From assembly GCA_963776195.1 (NCBI GenBank), contig CAVZMO010000011.1, positions 62,001 through 126,000 on the forward strand: a DNA stretch of 64,000 nucleotides, given 5' to 3'. This document shows positions 60,008 through 64,000 of the stretch, in pieces. Within the stretch, counting starts at the first letter, position 1. Every line of letters starts with the position of its first letter. The stretch comes from CAVZMO01 sp963776195 (GTDB taxonomy: Bacteria; Nitrospirota; Thermodesulfovibrionia; Thermodesulfovibrionales; SM23-35). Position numbers and translations under genes: made by a program. The notes under the pieces are model-generated. The model was not told the DNA's origin and made no database searches. It saw only the letters and a program-made list of their open reading frames with translations.

Positions 60008-60430
60008 ATGTTTAAAAAGATATTAATCGCCAACGATGGTTCAGATGGTGCAAAACATGCTCTTAAAGTCGCAATAGACCTTGCAAAGAAATATAACGCT
60101 GAACTTCACAGCATATCTGTAGAAGAGGGTGTCCCACATTATGCAGCCACAATCGGAGAAGTGGAAGAGTTTCGGAAAGAGGCAAATGAATTTTTCAATA
60201 AGATAAATGAAGAGGCAGTAGAAGAGGCAAGAAAAGAAGGGATAGGACTTCATATAAAAGTTCAGGCGGGTCATGAGGTCGAGACAATCGTAAATTATAC
60301 AAAAGAAGGAAAATTTGACCTGCTGATCATAGGATTTATGGGGCATTCAAAGATTTTCGGGAGGGTATGGGGATCAACCTCACAGAACATAACAAAACTG
60401 TCTCCCTGCACTGTTGTTGTGGTAAAATAG
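60008..60430 (+). CDS. uspA: Universal stress protein (UspA family)
   Basis: The 140-residue protein starts MFKKILIANDGSDGAKHALK and has the ATP-site region LLIIGFMGHSKIFGRVWGST. The ATG at 60008 is preceded by GAAGGAGGGAGAA, better than the GTG at 59993. UspA genes also occur under fluoride riboswitches in other bacteria. A second riboswitch begins 9 bp after its stop. Confidence 0.9.
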   Translation: MFKKILIANDGSDGAKHALKVAIDLAKKYNAELHSISVEEGVPHYAATIGEVEEFRKEANEFFNKINEEAVEEARKEGIGLHIKVQAGHEVETIVNYTKEGKFDLLIIGFMGHSKIFGRVWGSTSQNITKLSPCTVVVVK

Positions 60431-60438
60431 CGAGTAAG

Positions 60439-60522
60439 AGGGCGATGGAGTTCGCCGACAACCGTTCCAACTCATGGGGACTGATAACTCCTGCTGAAGG
60501 TGTCTTTGGCAGGAGTTATTTA
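60439..60522 (+). ncRNA. Fluoride riboswitch (crcB motif) with terminator, copy 2
   Basis: GGGCGATGGAGTTCGCC (60440-60456), ACAACCG and CTGATAACTCCTGC (60481-60494) form the aptamer. AACTCCTGC (60486-60494) pairs with GCAGGAGTT (60509-60517), the terminator arm, and a further AACTCCTGCC at 60537 could compete. No gene of expected size follows. Confidence 0.85.
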
Positions 60523-60571
60523 GTTTAGAGCATAAAAACTCCTGCCATAAAGTGATGATAGGAGGTTCAAA

Positions 60572-60637
60572 ATGGTTCTCGCCCGGCTTGACGGAGTTGG
60601 GGAAAGACTGACTCAGATACAACAACAGGTTCCTTAG
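60572..60637 (+). CDS. 21-codon ORF after riboswitch 2 (remnant or leader)
   Basis: ATAGGAGGTTCAAA precedes ATG and MVLARLDGVGERLTQIQQQV, then Pro and stop. The ribosome site is good. It may be the surviving start of a gene that was deleted, since the riboswitch otherwise has no target. Confidence 0.3.
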   Translation: MVLARLDGVGERLTQIQQQVP

Positions 60638-60659
60638 TAATTCTCAAAGAGAGAAATTA

Positions 60660-60745
60660 TAGAACTATGGAGTTCGTTCTTTTTGAATGTCCTGTTCTGT
60701 CAGGACTGATAACTCTTACTGATAAACCTTAGAAAGGGTTTTTTA
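60660..60745 (+). ncRNA. Fluoride riboswitch-like element, degenerate copy 3
   Basis: GAACTATGGAGTTCGTTC (60662-60679) and GACTGATAACTCTTACTG (60705-60722) keep the conserved ATGGAGTTC and TGATAACTC-TAC elements with a changed first helix. AACCTT-AGA-AAGGGTT followed by TTTT is a possible terminator. It precedes the enolase remnant. Confidence 0.65.
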
Positions 60746-60778
60746 TAAAACAGGATATTAGCGCAAGGCATAAAAAAG

Positions 60779-61036
60779 GGTGTTGCCAACTCTGTCCTTA
60801 TCAAACTCAATCAGATCGGAACGCTGACCGAGACTTTAGAAACGGTCGGAATGGCGAAAAGGGCCGGCTATATAGAGGACTCTTTTTTAGCTGACATCAC
60901 GGTTGCCACAAATGCGGGTCAGCTTAAGACCGGCGCACCCGCAAGATCGGAGAGATTGTCCAAGTACAATCAATTGCTCAGAATTGAGGAAGAATTAGGC
61001 GCAAGGACAATCTTTAGAGGAGATTTGAATTGGTGA
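60779..61036 (+). pseudogene. eno: Enolase C-terminal remnant
   Basis: Codons read GVANSVLIKLNQIGTLTETL, MAKRAGY, DITVATNAGQLKTG and SERLSKYNQLLRIEEELG, the last ~100 residues of enolase. The segment around the catalytic 'SHRSGET' between RAGY and ADI is deleted and replaced by IEDSFL. The first three quarters of the gene are absent. A riboswitch-controlled enolase is a known fluoride-resistance gene. Confidence 0.85.
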
Positions 61037-61106
61037 GAATATAGAAGGCGATTATGTTTAAGGCAAAAATACCCGGATTTGTTTTAGTAAAGATAGAGAA
61101 TATTAA

Positions 61107-62300
61107 ATGAAGAGTGACAGGAGGTTTTTTGGTTTCGGCAAAAATGTGACCATTGCCGGGCTTGTGAGCTTTTTTATGGATGTGAGCTCTGAGATGATCT
61201 ATCCCCTCGTTCCTCTCTTTTTAGCGAACGTGCTTGGTGTGAATAAATCTGTAATTGGCCTTATAGAAGGTATTGCAGAATCAACCGCAAGTTTACTTAA
61301 GGTCTTCTCCGGCTGGTTTTCTGACAGGATAGGAAATCGTAAGTGGCTTATGGCTGCTGGATATGGGATATCCACTTTAAGCAGACCGATTGTTGCGTTT
61401 GCAACGGGCTGGCAACATGTCATGGGTTCACGCTTTATGGACAGATTCGGCAAAGGGGTTCGCACGGCACCGCGCGATGCCATCATTGCTGAGTCTTCAG
61501 AAAAAACGCATCTCGGCAGGGCATTTGGTTTTCACCGTTCCATGGATACAATGGGTGCAGTGGTCGGCCCTGCGATTGCCTTTTTTCTGCTCGGTATATT
61601 CTCAAACAATTACCGGATAGTCTTCTGGCTTTCAATGATTCCTGGCGTTATAGCGGTGCTCTTGATTATCTTTTTTATCAAAGAAAAGAAGAAGGTGTTT
61701 CCGGTACATGAAGAGAGGCCGAAACTGGCACTTAAACATTTTGACTGGAGGTTTAAATTTTTTGTTGCAATCGCTACCTTATTTGCCATAGGCAATTCCA
61801 GCGATGTGTTCCTTATTCTCAGGGCCCAACAGATTGGAATTCCAACAATAATGATTCCTGTGGTTTATCTCTTGTTCAACCTCGTATATTCTTTATCTTC
61901 TATTCCCGCAGGCATTGCGGCTGACAGATTTGGAAGGAAAAGAGTCATACTCCTTGGTTTTGTGCTCTTTGCCGTTCTCTATTACGGTTTCGCCGTTGCG
62001 AGAGATACAAGTGCTATCTGGGCCTTATTCGCCTTCTACGGTCTTTTTATGGGACTCACAGAGGGAATTCAAAAGGCATTTCTTTCCACCATCATACCTC
62101 AAGACTTTAAGGCAACAGCCTTTGGAGTTTTCAATACTGCGGTCGGTCTCGCAATGTTCCCGGCAAGCCTTATCGGAGGATGGCTTTGGGATCATGTTTC
62201 TCCTGCTGCAACATTCTATTTTGGTTCTATAACAGCAAGTTTATCGTCTGTGTTATTTGTTGTGTTTATTGCTGTAGTCAAAAAGAGTAAGACGGGATAG
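61107..62300 (+). CDS. MFS transporter
   Basis: The 397-residue protein has 12 helices with the MFS motif A (GWFSDRIGNRKWLMAAGY after helix 2; DRFGRKRVILLGF after helix 8) and ALMGL-like GLTEGIQKAFLST. The substrate is unknown; proximity to fluoride riboswitches suggests stress export, but the gene lies between two enolase remnants and no riboswitch directly precedes it. ATG at 61107. Confidence 0.85.
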   Translation: MKSDRRFFGFGKNVTIAGLVSFFMDVSSEMIYPLVPLFLANVLGVNKSVIGLIEGIAESTASLLKVFSGWFSDRIGNRKWLMAAGYGISTLSRPIVAFATGWQHVMGSRFMDRFGKGVRTAPRDAIIAESSEKTHLGRAFGFHRSMDTMGAVVGPAIAFFLLGIFSNNYRIVFWLSMIPGVIAVLLIIFFIKEKKKVFPVHEERPKLALKHFDWRFKFFVAIATLFAIGNSSDVFLILRAQQIGIPTIMIPVVYLLFNLVYSLSSIPAGIAADRFGRKRVILLGFVLFAVLYYGFAVARDTSAIWALFAFYGLFMGLTEGIQKAFLSTIIPQDFKATAFGVFNTAVGLAMFPASLIGGWLWDHVSPAATFYFGSITASLSSVLFVVFIAVVKKSKTG

Positions 62301-62335
62301 TCTAATTGAAATGCTTCTTCCAAAGGGAGGCGACA

Positions 62336-62410
62336 ATGTCAAAGCTCAAAAAATAACGGCAAGAGAGATTCCGGATTCGAGAGGCAATCCTGCGATGGAG
62401 AATATTGCAA
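62336..62410 (+). pseudogene. eno: Enolase N-terminal remnant
   Basis: AAAGGGAGGCGACA precedes ATG, MSKLKK then a frameshift, and in the -1 frame ITAREIPDSRGNPAMENI, the start of enolase (consensus ITAREILDSRGNPTVEV). Homology ends near 62410. It is on the same strand but downstream of the C-terminal remnant, so the two pieces cannot come from one gene without rearrangement. Confidence 0.8.
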
Positions 62411-62429
62411 ATTTTAGTGTTTCACTATT

Positions 62430-63017
62430 TTAGCGAAAATAATTATTTCGTCTCGACTTAAAATATCTAAAAAGCAAATAAATTACAAGAAGGACTATAA
62501 CCAAAATAATCGCTATATGTTCAATCCTTGTAATATCATTTCTTATAACCTGTAAGCTATGGCCTCCTGCATAACCTATTCCAACCCATATAGCAATTGT
62601 AAATAGTGAAGAGATTGCATCAACCGTCAGAAATTTTAAAAGAGGCATTCTCATAATGCCTGCCACAAGAAATATCTCACCGATCAGACGCCCTCCGATC
62701 AATACGAAAAGGATACCCCATTTATTAAACCTATCCTCAAGCATTGAAAGTCTTTCAGGTGATATAATCCTGCGGATATTGGCAACAATCATGCGGCCAT
62801 ACTTCTTTCCAAAATAATACGACAGGAAATCTCCTATTAATACCCCTGAATAAGCAATGAACAATGCAGGGATGGGCTGAACCACACTGGTGGAAATCAG
62901 AAATCCACCTCCTATGAGAGTGACGCCCTCAGGGAATGGGAATCCTATGCCTCCAAGGATAAGAAGAATAAAAAGTCCTATGTACGGAAAGTGTTCTATA
63001 ATCGCCGAAACAGGCAT
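62430..63017 (-). CDS. DedA-family membrane protein
   Basis: The 195-residue protein has GIGFPFPEGVTLIGGGFLI, FIAYSGVLIGDFLSYYFGKK and FVLIGGRLIGEIFLVAGIMR, close to DedA/VTT motifs (E-x-x-x-P and G-R-F-x-P/G). DedA proteins recycle undecaprenyl phosphate or phospholipids across the membrane. The middle motif reads GGRLIGEIFLVAG, without the usual proline. Confidence 0.88.
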   Translation of the reverse strand: MPVSAIIEHFPYIGLFILLILGGIGFPFPEGVTLIGGGFLISTSVVQPIPALFIAYSGVLIGDFLSYYFGKKYGRMIVANIRRIISPERLSMLEDRFNKWGILFVLIGGRLIGEIFLVAGIMRMPLLKFLTVDAISSLFTIAIWVGIGYAGGHSLQVIRNDITRIEHIAIILVIVLLVIYLLFRYFKSRRNNYFR

Positions 63018-63041
63018 TTTGCATCTATTGGGATAGAAATG

Positions 63042-63734
63042 TTATTTCTCATTTGCATATCGCTGGTAAAATATCCTCTTGCCAACTTCTGCCAGTGTTA
63101 TGTAAGAGAATAAGATAATGGCCAGGGCGAGGATAAAATTTATTGATACTGGCCGAAAACCGAGAAAACCTGAAAAAGGAAGATAAGGGATTACAATAGT
63201 TATAAGAGCAATCAGCAGGGTTGCAAATAAGAGATATTTACCGGGCCTGCTTTTGAAAAATGGTTTTCTTGTTCTTATAACAAGTACCACAAAAGAGGCT
63301 GAAAGGACAGACTCCACAAACCATCCTGTCCTGAAAGACACGGTATCAGCTTTTAGAATAAATAAGAGTACTCCGAAGGTTATGTAGTCAAAGATAGAGC
63401 TCATCAATCCGAAAAATATCATGAATCTTTTTATGAACTTGATATCCCATTTCCTCGGTTTTTCCACAAGCTCTCTGTCTACTTCGTCAGTAGCGATTGT
63501 CATTTCAGGAAAATCTGTAAGAAAATTTGTAAGCAGAATCTGCTTCGGAAGCATTGGAAGGAATGGTAAAAAAAGAGACGCCCCGGTCTGCTGCTTCTTT
63601 TTTCTTAAAACGTTATGACCAAAGACTGAAAGCCTTTTTTCAGCTTCTGTTTCAGAAATACCCGAAGGTGATGTCTCGAGCTGCTGCAACAAATCTCTGT
63701 TTCCGATTTCCCAGTATTGCTCTGAAATTTTCAA
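63042..63734 (-). pseudogene. P-type ATPase (MgtA-like) with catalytic domains deleted
   Basis: Residues 1-50 are the cation-ATPase N-terminal region (LLQQLETSPSGISETEAEKR, FGHNVL). From residue ~60 the sequence jumps to the C-terminal membrane part (LPKQILLTNFLTDFPEMTIA, then a four-helix block to the end). All actuator, DKTGT phosphorylation and nucleotide-binding sequence is missing, about 600 residues. The frame stays open across the junction near 63570. It is likely a deletion scar, though a truncated membrane protein could be made. Confidence 0.8.
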
Positions 63735-64000
63735 TCTTGATAACCCCGATAATACTCTTTAATCGTATTCACCATGATGATACAGAACACAAGCCATGCA
63801 AGGCCGGCTGCATATCCTCCAAGGATATCTGTAAGATAATGGACATTCAGATAGATTCTGCTTATACCGATAAAAAAAATCAGAGAAATTGACATAAGTA
63901 AGACTACAAACTTCAACCCTCTAATTTTATCCATGTTCCATATCATATATATCAAAAAACCATAAATTGTCATGGCTGAAAAAGCATGACCGCTTGGGAA
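63731..64000 (-). CDS. PAP2-family phosphatase, C-terminal part (continues past the right edge)
   Basis: The frame is open to the window edge and reads FPSGHAFSAM, then SRIYLNVHYLTDILGGYAAG, the two conserved PAP2 phosphatase motifs, with helices between. It overlaps the ATPase remnant's start by 4 bp. It is a second PAP2 domain in the window besides the DgkA fusion. Confidence 0.85.
   Translation of the reverse strand, partial: FPSGHAFSAMTIYGFLIYMIWNMDKIRGLKFVVLLMSISLIFFIGISRIYLNVHYLTDILGGYAAGLAWLVFCIIMVNTIKEYYRGYQD

Noticed and set aside
1..64000. CRISPR arrays, rRNA and tRNA genes
   Set aside because: No regularly spaced repeats and no cloverleaf with conserved TTCGA arm were noticed; a covariance search would be decisive.

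Overview
The window reads as a chromosomal segment of a free-living, anaerobic or microaerobic Gram-negative (diderm) bacterium with moderate G+C. LptD, an outer-membrane-type lipoprotein with an L,D-transpeptidase, FtsEX/EnvC and a periplasmic multiheme cytochrome c place it among diderms. The mix of these with CdaA/CdaR, CooT/DUF3842, class I fumarase, TPR-glycosyltransferases and trpBA-accD-folC is what I would expect from Nitrospirota (Thermodesulfovibrionia-like) or a deltaproteobacterial lineage. That assignment is inference; no rRNA gene is present.

Layout. 0-10.7 kb: end of a UPF0182 membrane protein, glycogen enzymes (glgC, malQ), a cobalamin/Fe-siderophore importer pair without its ATPase, a two-subunit fumarase whose alpha gene is frameshifted, a DgkA-PAP2 fusion and a CobD-like aminotransferase lacking the usual PLP lysine. 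11-15.5 kb: accessory DNA with a TPR/double-glycosyltransferase, an AT-rich glycosyltransferase and a group II intron that has no ORF. 15.5-27.8 kb: DNA glycosylase, an M1-like/ChaN/PDZ fusion, a sigma-70 factor, then a minus-strand run of ftsE, broken ftsX, broken envC and intact ctpA, preceded by split transketolase. 28-40.4 kb: a possibly transferred aminotransferase, an APS-kinase-like protein, trpBA-accD-folC-lptD, an amino-acid ABC importer, and DUF3842-cooT.

40.6-45.6 kb is a chromosomal integron. It has an integron integrase gene on the plus strand, divergent sigma-70-like promoters for the integrase and the cassettes, and an array of cassettes on the minus strand (TrmO, lipoproteins, HigBA and BrnTA toxin-antitoxin pairs) with recognisable attC sites. 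The integrase is interrupted at an A AAA AAG heptamer, the same motif that interrupts the fumarase alpha gene. A reverse-transcriptase remnant lies antisense in the array.

45.7-58.3 kb: two YkgJ-type cysteine-cluster proteins, a multiheme cytochrome, a K+ channel frameshifted by a 4-bp tandem duplication, the cdaA-cdaR-glmM-comEC run, tsaC, and a lipoprotein/L,D-transpeptidase pair sharing a terminator. 58.5-64 kb is a fluoride-response locus: three fluoride (crcB-motif) riboswitches, a CPA2-type antiporter, UspA, an MFS transporter and two separate enolase remnants, followed by DedA, an internally deleted P-type ATPase and the end of a PAP2 phosphatase. No tRNA, rRNA or CRISPR array was seen. 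The number of frameshifted or truncated genes is high; some may be assembly errors, but the 4-bp duplication and the large deletions are not typical homopolymer errors.
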